DNA from: RUG11198 sp964600615 | Lineage (GTDB): Bacteria > Bacillota_I > Bacilli_A > RF39 > UBA660 | DNA length: 64,000 nucleotides | Assembly: GCA_964600615.1 (NCBI GenBank) | Contig: CAZRJK010000001.1 | Span: 65,074-129,073 of the forward strand | Direction: 5' to 3' | Shown here: positions 35,734 through 43,521 of the stretch, in pieces | Layout of the letters: every line of letters starts with the position of its first letter | Numbering within the stretch: the first letter of the stretch is position 1 | Translations under genes and position numbers: made by a program | Notes under the pieces: generated by a model | What the model was told of the DNA's origin: nothing | The model's database searches: none | The model's input: the letters and a program-made list of their open reading frames with translations, nothing else

Positions 35734-36963
35734 ATGTCATATTTAAAAAATTATTTTGAAAGTCCTAAAAAGAATAGAATTGCGCTTGTAGGTGCAAATT
35801 CCCAGGGAAAAACATATCAATTAGAACAATTATCTAAAGCATGCACTGGAAAAGTTATATTTGTAGAATCAGAAACTAAATCTGATGAAAATATGAAGAA
35901 TAGTGCAGAAAAAACGACACTAATAGAATGGATAACAGAACTAATCGGATTAGATGATATTAATGATGTAATAGATAATATAATTTCCAAAATGCCAATA
36001 AGCAATTCTAACGAAAGAATATCCGTTGAATTAAAGAATAGTGTTAAATCATATAAAGGGCTAATAGAATTTGTTATGAAATCAAATAACAATAGTAAAG
36101 AACTAGCCGGATCTGGAGAAAGAGTTTTAGGACAATTAATAATGATTGATAATATTCTAGATGATAATAACAGTAAATATGAATATTTGATAGTTGATGA
36201 ACCAGAAGCACATCTTCACCCTTCGTTATATTATTTGATTGCTAAAACGTTAAACGATATTTCACATAGGGGGATTAAAGTTGCAATAGCTACCCATTCT
36301 GAAGAAATATTAAAATATTTCATTGAGGATAGTAATGAAATTATTATGATGAAAGATTTGATTCCTATGCCTTTGAAAAATACTGATTATTATTATCATT
36401 TAAAAGATAGCATTGCATGTTATGAAGATGATTCATTAATGATGAAGTCATATAAGAGGATTAAGGATAAGGATAAATTATATTTTAAAACAATTATGTT
36501 TGATGGGATTTATAAATCTTTGTTTTCAAACACAGTAATAATTGGCGAGGGAGTTATAGAAGAAGAATTATTTGATTTATACCTAAATAAATATTATGAA
36601 AATTACTATAATAAAAATGTATGTAGTATTATTTCATATGGCAAAGAAATGATTCCGTGGTATATTAGTATATTAAATGATATAGGAATAAATAATCTGT
36701 GTATCTATGATTGTGATAATGAGGACAGTCCAAAACATAAATTTCTAAATGAATATATAGAAACTAATGCTAACAAAAAAATAAAAATAACAGCTAATGG
36801 TAAAAATGATTTAGAACATTTCTTGGGTATTGAAATAAATGATGGCGATAAAGGAAAATATGATATATCTGAAATAAGATACCTATATTTAAATGATAAT
36901 GAAAAATTGATTGGCTTATTAAAACAAATTAATGACTTGGTAAATGAATTGAATGAAAAATAG
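35734..36963 (+). CDS. OLD-like ATPase with a C-terminal TOPRIM domain
   Basis: 409 residues. Start placed 8 bases after AGG; neighbouring ATG and GTG codons at 35731 and 35725 are alternatives. Walker A reads GANSQGKT, an ABC-like signature AGSGERVLGQL, Walker B YLIVDEPEAHLHP, then IATHSEEIL, the RecF/SMC/OLD pattern. The C-terminal part has GEGVIEEELFDLYL and CIYDCDNED, the Glu and Asp-x-Asp of a TOPRIM nuclease or primase fold. OLD-family nucleases include phage P2 Old and GajA of the Gabija defence system. Last gene of the island, ending just before the GGTACC repeats. Confidence 0.88.
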   Translation: MSYLKNYFESPKKNRIALVGANSQGKTYQLEQLSKACTGKVIFVESETKSDENMKNSAEKTTLIEWITELIGLDDINDVIDNIISKMPISNSNERISVELKNSVKSYKGLIEFVMKSNNNSKELAGSGERVLGQLIMIDNILDDNNSKYEYLIVDEPEAHLHPSLYYLIAKTLNDISHRGIKVAIATHSEEILKYFIEDSNEIIMMKDLIPMPLKNTDYYYHLKDSIACYEDDSLMMKSYKRIKDKDKLYFKTIMFDGIYKSLFSNTVIIGEGVIEEELFDLYLNKYYENYYNKNVCSIISYGKEMIPWYISILNDIGINNLCIYDCDNEDSPKHKFLNEYIETNANKKIKITANGKNDLEHFLGIEINDGDKGKYDISEIRYLYLNDNEKLIGLLKQINDLVNELNEK

Positions 36964-36969
36964 ATTTCA

Positions 36970-36986
36970 GGTACCATTTAGGTACC
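36970..36986. repeat. Paired GGTACC repeats near the right island end
   Basis: GGTACC at 36970-36975 and 36981-36986, 11 bases apart, matching the pair at 25491-25507 in spacing. Candidate integrase arm sites. Confidence 0.45.
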
Positions 36987-37091
36987 AACAGACTAATAAA
37001 TACCAAAATATTAAGGTTATTGCTAAAATAAAAAGGCCATAAAAGGCCGAAATTAAAAGAAATTAACACATACAAAGAATATAAGGGCGAG

Positions 37092-37106
37092 CCCCCTGAA
37101 GAGAGC
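37092..37106. other. Right attachment site of the genomic island (attR)
   Basis: CCCCCTGAAGAGAGC, identical to 25397-25411. The sequence to its right is the promoter of the SAM riboswitch transcript, that is, chromosome; to its left are island genes. Confidence 0.65.
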
Positions 37107-37120
37107 AACAATAAAATATA

Positions 37121-37148
37121 TTCAATTTAAAATATAATATGTTATAAT
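37121..37148 (+). promoter_or_regulatory. Promoter of the SAM riboswitch transcript
   Basis: TTCAAT (37121-37126), 16-bp spacer, TATAAT (37143-37148) preceded by TATGT, 8 bases before the aptamer. Confidence 0.55.
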
Positions 37149-37156
37149 AAACATAC

Positions 37157-37240
37157 ATCTTATAAAGAGAGGTGGAGGGACTAGCCCTATGATACCTCAC
37201 CAACCTATTTAGTTAGGTGGTAATGCTAGATCTATAAGAT
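37157..37240 (+). ncRNA. SAM-I (S-box) riboswitch aptamer
   Basis: The core AAGAGAGGTGGAGGGACTAG, then CCCTATGATACCTC, CAACC and AGGTGGTAATGCTAG follow the S-box consensus block by block. The P1 helix closes with ATCTTAT (37157-37163) and ATAAGAT (37234-37240). It binds S-adenosylmethionine. When bound it should favour the terminator at 37245 and switch off the gene at 37311. Confidence 0.92.
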
Positions 37241-37244
37241 AATC

Positions 37245-37278
37245 AAAACAATTTAAGATTATCTTAAATTGTTTTTTT
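37245..37278 (+). terminator. Riboswitch expression-platform terminator
   Basis: 14-bp perfect stem (37245-37258 and 37262-37275), 3-base loop, T run. It lies between the S-box aptamer and the ribosome site of the gene at 37311. Confidence 0.85.
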
Positions 37279-37310
37279 CTTTCTAGATAAGATGTAGAAA
37301 GGAGAATATT

Positions 37311-37562
37311 ATGAAAAAAGAACAATATATAGTACAAGTATCTGGAATAGATAATAGAGAATATTTCTATGAATTAATAGATAATAACTATAAATTAAAT
37401 AAATATTTTACCAAAGATTATATGATACATAGTAAATTTCCCTTTGTTATAGATTTTAAAGATAATAGTTTTTGGGTATGTGAAAGTATCACATGCTGTG
37501 CATGTGCAGCCCAAAGGGAAAAGATATTAACCCCTAGAGAGTTCTTTAACAAAGTAAAATAA
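37311..37562 (+). CDS. Small Cys-containing protein under SAM riboswitch control
   Basis: 83 residues with no signal peptide or membrane helix. The C-terminal half carries SITCCACAAQREKILTPREF, a CC-x-C cluster that could bind a metal. I recognise no family. The upstream S-box terminator riboswitch implies expression when S-adenosylmethionine is low, so a link to methionine, cysteine or sulfur metabolism is inferred. AAAGGAG precedes the ATG. The next gene has its own promoter, so this is probably the riboswitch's only target. Confidence 0.75.
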   Translation: MKKEQYIVQVSGIDNREYFYELIDNNYKLNKYFTKDYMIHSKFPFVIDFKDNSFWVCESITCCACAAQREKILTPREFFNKVK

Positions 37563-37590
37563 ATATGTTATAATTAAATAGGTGATAGTA

Positions 37591-38193
37591 ATGGAGAAAA
37601 AAACACATGTAGCAGCTGCTAACTTAGTATCATTATCTATAATTAGACCTAATACTGTACCTAGTTTATTAATAACTATAGGAGTATCTACTCTAGGAGC
37701 ATTACTACCAGATGTAGATAAAAAAGATTCTACTAGTGATAAATTATTTGATAGATTAATGACTTCTTTAATTACTATTATAATTATGAGTTTTCTAATT
37801 AATTATTTCTTTAATATTAATTTATATAAAATAATAAAAGAATATAATAATATTTATAATTATATTATATCTATAAGTATATTTATAATTATGTCTTATT
37901 TAGGAAGTAAAACATCTCATAGATCTTTTACTCATTCTATATTAGGATTAATTATCTATAGCTTAATATTATCCTATAGCTTTAATAATGAAGTAGTATT
38001 AATATACTTTATATCTCATCTAAGTCATATAATATTAGATATATTCAATAAAAAAGGAATAGCTTTATTCTATCCCTTAAAATATAGATTATCATTAAAA
38101 CTATGTGAAAGTAAAGGAACAGTAAGTAGAATATTATTCTTTACATGTTCAATCTTAAATATAATAGTCTTATTAATAATAAGTGTAAAATAA
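37591..38193 (+). CDS. YdjM/DUF457-type membrane-bound metal-dependent hydrolase
   Basis: 200 residues from the ATG preceded by AGGTGATAGT. Four to five membrane helices. The conserved metal-site residues of the family are present: His in KKTHVAAAN, Asp in LPDVDKKDS, His in SHRSFTHSILG, and His/Asp in SHLSHIILDIFNKKG. Homologues (YdjM, YfhP) are membrane hydrolases of uncertain substrate. TATAAT at 37569-37574 gives it its own promoter. Confidence 0.85.
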   Translation: MEKKTHVAAANLVSLSIIRPNTVPSLLITIGVSTLGALLPDVDKKDSTSDKLFDRLMTSLITIIIMSFLINYFFNINLYKIIKEYNNIYNYIISISIFIIMSYLGSKTSHRSFTHSILGLIIYSLILSYSFNNEVVLIYFISHLSHIILDIFNKKGIALFYPLKYRLSLKLCESKGTVSRILFFTCSILNIIVLLIISVK

Positions 38194-38230
38194 TATCTAT
38201 TATGATATAATACAAAGCGAGGTTGATATA

Positions 38231-38752
38231 ATGGGTAAATTATATTTAATAACAGGAGATATAATAGAAAATAGTATAGGAATGGATGCTATAGTAAACG
38301 CTCAAAACAGATATATGATAAAAGGTAGTGGTATATGTGGAGCTATTTATACAGCAGCAGGAGATAAATTAGAAGAATACTGTAAAAATAATTATAAAGA
38401 AAACATGAAAGTAAAAGAAGTAAGAATAACCCCAGGATTTAACTTAAATATGGATATAATCCATATCCTAGCCCCTAAATACTATGAACATAATAATCCC
38501 ATAGAAGAATTAATAGATACCTATAACAATCTATTAAAATCTATTATAGATAATAATTATAAAAAAGTATTAATACCAAGCCTAGGAACAGGATTCCATG
38601 GCTATAACCATAATGAAGTAGCAAAACCAGTAATAAATCTATTAAATAACTTCTGTAACAATAATGATATAGATATCTTTTTCATAAACCTAAAACCAGA
38701 AATAACAAAGATTTATGAAGATGAATTAAATAAAAACATAAATAGGAGTTAA
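38231..38752 (+). CDS. Macro-domain protein
   Basis: 173 residues making up a single macro domain. AIVNAQNRYMIKGSGICGAI is the ADP-ribose-binding start with the conserved Asn and Gly-rich loop; VLIPSLGTGFHGYN is the second binding loop. Family members bind or hydrolyse ADP-ribose, O-acetyl-ADP-ribose or ADP-ribosylated macromolecules. It ends 4 bases before the HEPN-like gene, so the two are almost certainly co-transcribed, an association suggestive of a stress or defence module. Confidence 0.88.
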   Translation: MGKLYLITGDIIENSIGMDAIVNAQNRYMIKGSGICGAIYTAAGDKLEEYCKNNYKENMKVKEVRITPGFNLNMDIIHILAPKYYEHNNPIEELIDTYNNLLKSIIDNNYKKVLIPSLGTGFHGYNHNEVAKPVINLLNNFCNNNDIDIFFINLKPEITKIYEDELNKNINRS

Positions 38753-38756
38753 GATT

Positions 38757-40670
38757 ATGAGTAGTATTAATGAAAATGTTAAAAGAGCAAGAGAATTTGC
38801 CAAAAGAACTTTAGAAGGAGAAAGAAACGACGTAGAAAAAGAAGATTATATAATGTTTTTACTTTCAAAGTTTGTATTACTAAAAGAAAATATAATAAAA
38901 AAGAATATTGATGAAAACATTCTATATTTTGACTATGAAAAAAATTACAAATATTTAAATGCAATTAAATATATAGTAGACTATGTAAGAAAAAATGGTA
39001 TATTAATTTCAAATAATATAGAAGTAATAATACTACCAGAAAATCTAAAAGTTGATGAAAGTTTAAAAGCCTATATAAGAGATTTTCATAAAATAAGAGA
39101 TTCTATTGCCCATGGTAAATATCAACCTGACGCTGAAAAAGGATTAATAAAAATTAATAATACAAATATAAAAGAAAACGAACCTAAAACAGAAAATTCT
39201 TTTGATATAAAAATTGATTTGCCAATAGAAATACTAGAAATATTTGAATATATTATAAGTAATCCAAAAGAAAAATATAGTGAAGAAGAAATAGACAACT
39301 TTAACAAACAAATAGAAACATCTAGAAAAAAATATAAATATGATTATTCCAAAATTAACAAAAATATTATAAATAAAGAGTACTATGAGATAAATAATAT
39401 CATAAATAAAAGAGCCACAATAGATACAAAAAAGCAAAACAAAATTATGAACAACCAACCAAAAGATAATTTAAAGCAAATAAACAATATTATAAATAAA
39501 GAGTATTATGAGATAAATAATATCATAAATAAAAAAGCCACAATAGATGTAGGAAAACAAAACAAAATTATGAACAACCAACCAAAAGATAATTTAAAGC
39601 AAATAAACAATATTATAAATAAAGAGTATTATGAGATAAATAATATCATAAATAAAAAAGCCACAATAGATGTAGGAAAACAAAACAAAATTATGAACAA
39701 CCAACCAAAAGATAATTTTAAACAAACAAGTAACATACTAAACAATAAAGATACAAAATATATAATTAAAGAATATGAAAAAATACTAGAAGAAATATTA
39801 GATTGCACAAGAACAAGCAATAGTATATCTGAAAATAAAAAGCAAAAAATTTTATATCTTCTATCAAAATATAAGCTATTAAAATATGATTTCAATAAAA
39901 ATACAATAGTAATAAAAAGAACTAGCAAACCAGAAGATTCAGTGGTAAGAAAATTAAAGGTTATAATTGATGAAATAGCTGCCATAATTGGAATAAATAA
40001 AGAAGAAAACAGCGTAATAGAAATACCAGCAACATATAACTATTTGCAAATACTATTATCAACAAAAGAAGAAAGTATAGAACAAAGCCCAGCAGATGAA
40101 AAATCATTAGGTAAACTAAAGATCAGTAAATTAAATCCCAAATATTTACTAACAGATAGTCAAGCAGATGTAATAAATAAAAAAATAAAACTAACAACAA
40201 AAAAAATAAGAAAAATGATAAATCAATACATAAATCACAAAACAATAGAACAAAGAGAATACATCATGATAGAGTTTAAAAGATTAAATGAAGAATTATT
40301 CGAAGCACTCATTATAAGAAATAAAGAGATAATTGCCAGCATTAGGAATTCAATAGAACATGGAAATATAGAACCTCAAAATGGTGATATGAAACTATAT
40401 GATCAAACTGATCCTAAAGATGAAGAAAGCACCAATTTTACATGTAAAGGGTCCCCAAAAGATTTCCTTGAAGTGTTTGAAAAAATAGAATTACAAGACA
40501 AAAATGATGATTTTAGTTATAAAGATTTTTTACACGAAATAGAATATATTTTACAAGATAAATACCCACAAACATTTTCTAATTTTATTAGTATAATTGA
40601 AGAAATAAGAAAAATAAATGAAGAAGCTTTATTAGATATTCTAAAAATGAATGCAAACAAAAAAAGATAA
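38757..40670 (+). CDS. Duplicated HEPN-like protein with three internal 41-residue repeats
   Basis: 637 residues. Each half ends in an Arg-x4-His motif of HEPN type: IRDSIAHGKY (about residue 117) and IRNSIEHGN (about 530), both in a helix and each followed by a similar segment (LEIFEYI / LEVFEKI). HEPN domains are often RNases. Between them lie three near-identical 41-residue units (IINKEYYEINNIINKKATID and following). The linker may space or oligomerise the halves. Directly downstream of the macro-domain gene. No exact family recognised; the HEPN call rests on the motif. Confidence 0.65.
   Translation: MSSINENVKRAREFAKRTLEGERNDVEKEDYIMFLLSKFVLLKENIIKKNIDENILYFDYEKNYKYLNAIKYIVDYVRKNGILISNNIEVIILPENLKVDESLKAYIRDFHKIRDSIAHGKYQPDAEKGLIKINNTNIKENEPKTENSFDIKIDLPIEILEIFEYIISNPKEKYSEEEIDNFNKQIETSRKKYKYDYSKINKNIINKEYYEINNIINKRATIDTKKQNKIMNNQPKDNLKQINNIINKEYYEINNIINKKATIDVGKQNKIMNNQPKDNLKQINNIINKEYYEINNIINKKATIDVGKQNKIMNNQPKDNFKQTSNILNNKDTKYIIKEYEKILEEILDCTRTSNSISENKKQKILYLLSKYKLLKYDFNKNTIVIKRTSKPEDSVVRKLKVIIDEIAAIIGINKEENSVIEIPATYNYLQILLSTKEESIEQSPADEKSLGKLKISKLNPKYLLTDSQADVINKKIKLTTKKIRKMINQYINHKTIEQREYIMIEFKRLNEELFEALIIRNKEIIASIRNSIEHGNIEPQNGDMKLYDQTDPKDEESTNFTCKGSPKDFLEVFEKIELQDKNDDFSYKDFLHEIEYILQDKYPQTFSNFISIIEEIRKINEEALLDILKMNANKKR
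39355..39723 (+). repeat. Three tandem 123-bp repeats inside the HEPN-like gene
   Basis: Period of 123 bases (41 codons): the same GAG triplet recurs at 39378, 39501 and 39624. Units 2 and 3 are nearly identical and unit 1 differs at a handful of bases, so the last duplication is recent. Confidence 0.9.
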
Positions 40671-40713
40671 TACTCTAATGGCAGATATTTATAAAAAAAT
40701 TAAGGAGAATAAT

Positions 40714-40884
40714 ATGGGAATACTTAAGAATATTTTAAGTTCAAATAAAGATGATAAAGAAAAAGAAATGGATGTTCATAATTTAACTGAAGAAGAAAAA
40801 GAAGAAGTAAAAAAAGGAAATTATGAACCATATAATTTTGAAGAAGAAGATTTAGAAGATGATGACTATCATTTTGAAGATTAA
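40714..40884 (+). CDS. Small acidic hypothetical protein
   Basis: 56 residues from the ATG after AAGGAGAATA; a longer frame overlaps the HEPN-like gene but has no ribosome site. Starts MGILKNILSS and becomes very acidic (EEEDLEDDDYHFED at the end). Probably the last gene of the macro/HEPN transcript, as a terminator follows its stop at once. An inhibitor or mimic role is only speculation. Confidence 0.55.
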   Translation: MGILKNILSSNKDDKEKEMDVHNLTEEEKEEVKKGNYEPYNFEEEDLEDDDYHFED

Positions 40885-40914
40885 ATAAGACTATTAAAAA
40901 TAGTCTTATTTTCT
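40884..40914 (+). terminator. Rho-independent terminator
   Basis: 10-bp stem (40884-40893 and 40901-40910), 7-base loop and T-rich tail. Confidence 0.75.
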
Positions 40915-40992
40915 TAATATAAGCTATTGTAAATAACAATCTAGTATGATAGCATTTAATTACAGTGAGGATTATTTTAAGAAAGGAGAAAA

Positions 40993-41340
40993 ATGAATCA
41001 AGAAAAAATATATTTAATTAATAAAATATTTAATAATGAAACAATTAGAACAGTATGGGATAAAGAACAAGAAAAATACTTTATAAGTATTGTTGATATT
41101 GTTGGCGTTGTTTCAGAAAGCAACAATCCACAAACTTATTGGAGAGTTCTAAAAAAAAGACTTAAGGACGAAGGAAATGAAACGGTGACAAATTGTCACC
41201 AGTTGAAACTGAAAGCTCAAGATGGCAAGTATCATATGACTGATGTCGTTGATATTGAAGGGATGTTTAGAATAATAGAATCAATACCAATAAAAAAGAT
41301 AACTAACAAATTAGTTATCTTTTATAATATAAAACAATAA
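40993..41340 (+). pseudogene. Truncated BRO-N / phage antirepressor-like protein
   Basis: The first 95 residues or so read as a BRO-N domain: IRTVWDKEQEKYFISIVDIV, NPQTYWRVLKKRL, NCHQLKLKAQDGKYHMTDVVD. Family members are usually 250 residues or more, with a C-terminal domain. Here the reading frame runs straight into a perfect terminator hairpin (41294-41323), and the last 20 codons are translated hairpin. A 3' deletion is the simple explanation. AAAGGAGAAA precedes the ATG, so a short DNA-binding fragment could still be made. Confidence 0.7.
41294..41323 (+). terminator. Rho-independent terminator inside the truncated BRO-N frame
   Basis: 13-bp perfect stem (41294-41306 and 41311-41323) with a CAAA loop and TTTT, lying before the formal stop codon. 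Confidence 0.75.
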
Positions 41341-41563
41341 TAATAATTATAGAAATAATTATTTTAATTATTATCTTACTAGTAATCTTTTTATCCACAA
41401 ATATTCTTATTATATTAAAAATTATCACAGAAAGGCATATAAATAAAATATAATAATATAAAAAAGATATAAATATAGTAGAAACAGTATTAGTTATTAA
41501 AGAAAATAATAAAACTAATAACGCTATTAATAAGAGTAATAAATTAACCATCATATATATCAT
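41315..41563 (-). CDS. Possible small membrane protein
   Basis: 82 residues, almost entirely hydrophobic, with two or three membrane helices. On the minus strand TTTACT, a 17-bp spacer and TATAAT (-10 at 41583-41578) precede AAGG and the ATG, which supports a real gene. AT-rich DNA can give such frames by chance, and the 3' end runs into the opposing terminator. No family recognised. Confidence 0.4.
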   Translation of the reverse strand: MIYMMVNLLLLLIALLVLLFSLITNTVSTIFISFLYYYILFICLSVIIFNIIRIFVDKKITSKIIIKIIISIIIIIVLYYKR

Positions 41564-41611
41564 TCCTTACCAAATTATTATAACAAAATATATTTTTATA
41601 GTAAATAACTA

Positions 41612-41640
41612 TTGACTTTTATTATATTAAAGAGTAATAT
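41612..41640 (+). promoter_or_regulatory. Promoter of the ABC-2 operon leader
   Basis: TTGACT (41612-41617), 17-bp spacer, TAATAT (41635-41640), about 94 bases before the ATPase gene and upstream of the hairpin at 41676. Confidence 0.6.
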
Positions 41641-41675
41641 TTATTATGACGTTTGCAAAATATATACATTTTATT

Positions 41676-41707
41676 AAATACACAGAAAGAAAAAATGTGT
41701 ATTTTTT
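41676..41707 (+). terminator. Leader terminator or attenuator before the ABC-2 operon
   Basis: 9-bp stem (41676-41684 and 41696-41704), 11-base loop, T run to 41707. It lies between the promoter and the TTG start at 41734. A 27-codon open frame (41646-41729) runs through it. Confidence 0.6.
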
Positions 41708-41733
41708 GCGTTGTCAGAAAGGAGTGTAATTAA

Positions 41734-42717
41734 TTGTCATTCATCAATGTAAACCACATTAGTAAAACCTTTAAAGTTGCTAAAAGAGAAAGAGGCCTAT
41801 TAGCATCTTTAAAATCTTTTTTCAAAAGGGAATATACATACATAGAAGCAGTAAAAGATATATCTTTCCAAATAGAAAAAGGAGAAATCGTTGGTTATAT
41901 TGGACCTAACGGAGCTGGTAAAAGTACCACTATAAAAATATTAAGTGGCATATTAACACCAGATAGTGGAAAATGTAAAATAGGAGGAATGACACCATGG
42001 ACAGAAAGAGAAAAATACGTATCCAATATTGGAGTAGTATTTGGTCAAAGAACCCAATTATGGTGGGATATACCTGCTATTGATACATTCGATCTATTAA
42101 AAGATATCTATAACTTAGATGAATTAGAATATGAAGAAACTAAAAATAACTTAATCAAATTATTAGATATCGAAGAAATAGTAAAAATACCAGTAAGACA
42201 ATTAAGCTTAGGTCAAAGGATGCGCTGTGAAATTGCTGCCTCATTACTTCATAAACCATCCATATTATTCTTAGATGAACCTACTATAGGACTAGATGCC
42301 GTATCTAAAAAAATAGTAAGAGAATTCATAAAAAAGATAAATAAGGAAAACAAAACAACAGTAATTTTAACAACCCATGATATGAGTGATATTGAAGCAC
42401 TTGCTAAAAGAATAATCTTAATAGGTAAAGGAAGAATACTATATGATGGTAATATCCATAACCTAAAACAAAAATTTGGTAACATCAAAAATATAACTAT
42501 AGATACCAAAGATAAAATAAACAAAATAAATAAAGTAGGAGTAGTAACCCAAAAGAAAATAGATAATGGTTACTTATTCCAAATAGATACTAATAAATTA
42601 TCCATATCTAACTTTCTAAAATATCTATCAGGAATAACTAATCTAGAAGATGTAGATATAGAAAATGAGAATATTGATGACTTAATAATAAAACTATATA
42701 AGGAATACCATATATGA
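41734..42717 (+). CDS. ABC-2 type transporter ATPase
   Basis: 327 residues from a TTG start with AAAGGAG 8 bases before it. Walker A GPNGAGKST, Q-loop region GVVFGQRTQLWW, signature LSLGQRMRCE, Walker B ILFLDEPTIGLD and switch TTHDM are all present. A C-terminal extension of about 70 residues follows the ATPase core. The FGQRTQLWWDIPA segment is typical of the subfamily paired with DUF990-type permeases. It overlaps the first permease gene by 4 bases. Likely an exporter; substrate unknown. Confidence 0.93.
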   Translation: MSFINVNHISKTFKVAKRERGLLASLKSFFKREYTYIEAVKDISFQIEKGEIVGYIGPNGAGKSTTIKILSGILTPDSGKCKIGGMTPWTEREKYVSNIGVVFGQRTQLWWDIPAIDTFDLLKDIYNLDELEYEETKNNLIKLLDIEEIVKIPVRQLSLGQRMRCEIAASLLHKPSILFLDEPTIGLDAVSKKIVREFIKKINKENKTTVILTTHDMSDIEALAKRIILIGKGRILYDGNIHNLKQKFGNIKNITIDTKDKINKINKVGVVTQKKIDNGYLFQIDTNKLSISNFLKYLSGITNLEDVDIENENIDDLIIKLYKEYHI

Positions 42718-43520
42718 AAAAATATCTAAGTATCTTCAAAGTAAAAATGATGAATAATATCCAATATAGAATGGCAGCCATAGCAGGAATATCTACCCAA
42801 TTATTCTTTGGCTTAGTATTCATAATGGTATATCTAGCTTTCTATAAATCAGGAAATAATAGTAATCTTCCTATGAATTGGCAAGAATTAGTAAGCTATC
42901 TTTGGTTAAATCAAATCTTATTTGCTATGGTCTATATCTGGCAAAAAGATAGAGATTTATTATCCATGATTAAAGATGGTAACATATCTTATGAATTATG
43001 TAGACCAATAAACTTCTATAAAAAATGGTATGCCACCATGTATGGATCAAGACTATCAGCAGTATTACTAAGATTCTTACCAGTAACCATAATAGCCTTC
43101 CTCTTACCAGAACCATTAAAACTATATCCTCCAATAAGTATAGAATCATTTATATTATTTCTATTATCTCTAATAATATCTAGCTTATTAGTAACCGCTA
43201 TATCTTTATTAATACATGTAATAACAATGTTTATCATAGATGAAAGAGGATTAATGACCATGATGATGGTAACAGGAGAAATATTCTCAGGAGGAACAAT
43301 ACCCCTAAGTTTCTATCCTCACTTCTTACAAAAAATAGCCTATATCTTACCATTTAGATATATAGTAGATATACCCTTTAGAATCTATTCTGGAAATATC
43401 TCTATCTCAAATGCCATACCAGACTTAATAAATGGATTAATCTGGTTAATAGTATTATTAATAGTAGGATATATATTATCAAATAAAGCCACAAAGAAAG
43501 CTATAATCCAAGGTGGCTAA
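42714..43520 (+). CDS. ABC-2 type permease 1
   Basis: 268 residues, six hydrophobic segments. Conserved points such as YLWLNQILFAMVYIWQKD, ISYELCRPINFYKKWY and GGTIPLSFYPHFLQKIAYIL fit ABC-2/DUF990-like permeases. Start overlaps the ATPase stop (ATGA), and the second permease follows after 1 base. Forms a membrane heterodimer with that protein. Confidence 0.88.
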   Translation: MKKYLSIFKVKMMNNIQYRMAAIAGISTQLFFGLVFIMVYLAFYKSGNNSNLPMNWQELVSYLWLNQILFAMVYIWQKDRDLLSMIKDGNISYELCRPINFYKKWYATMYGSRLSAVLLRFLPVTIIAFLLPEPLKLYPPISIESFILFLLSLIISSLLVTAISLLIHVITMFIIDERGLMTMMMVTGEIFSGGTIPLSFYPHFLQKIAYILPFRYIVDIPFRIYSGNISISNAIPDLINGLIWLIVLLIVGYILSNKATKKAIIQGG

Positions 43521-43521
43521 T

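Noticed and set aside
39355..39723. CRISPR-like array
   Set aside because: The repeats are 123 bp, contiguous and in frame within a coding region. No spacers or cas genes.
42714..42717. Mollicute-type code with TGA as tryptophan
   Set aside because: TGA ends intact genes such as the ABC-2 ATPase and the DpnA-like methyltransferase, and tryptophans use TGG.
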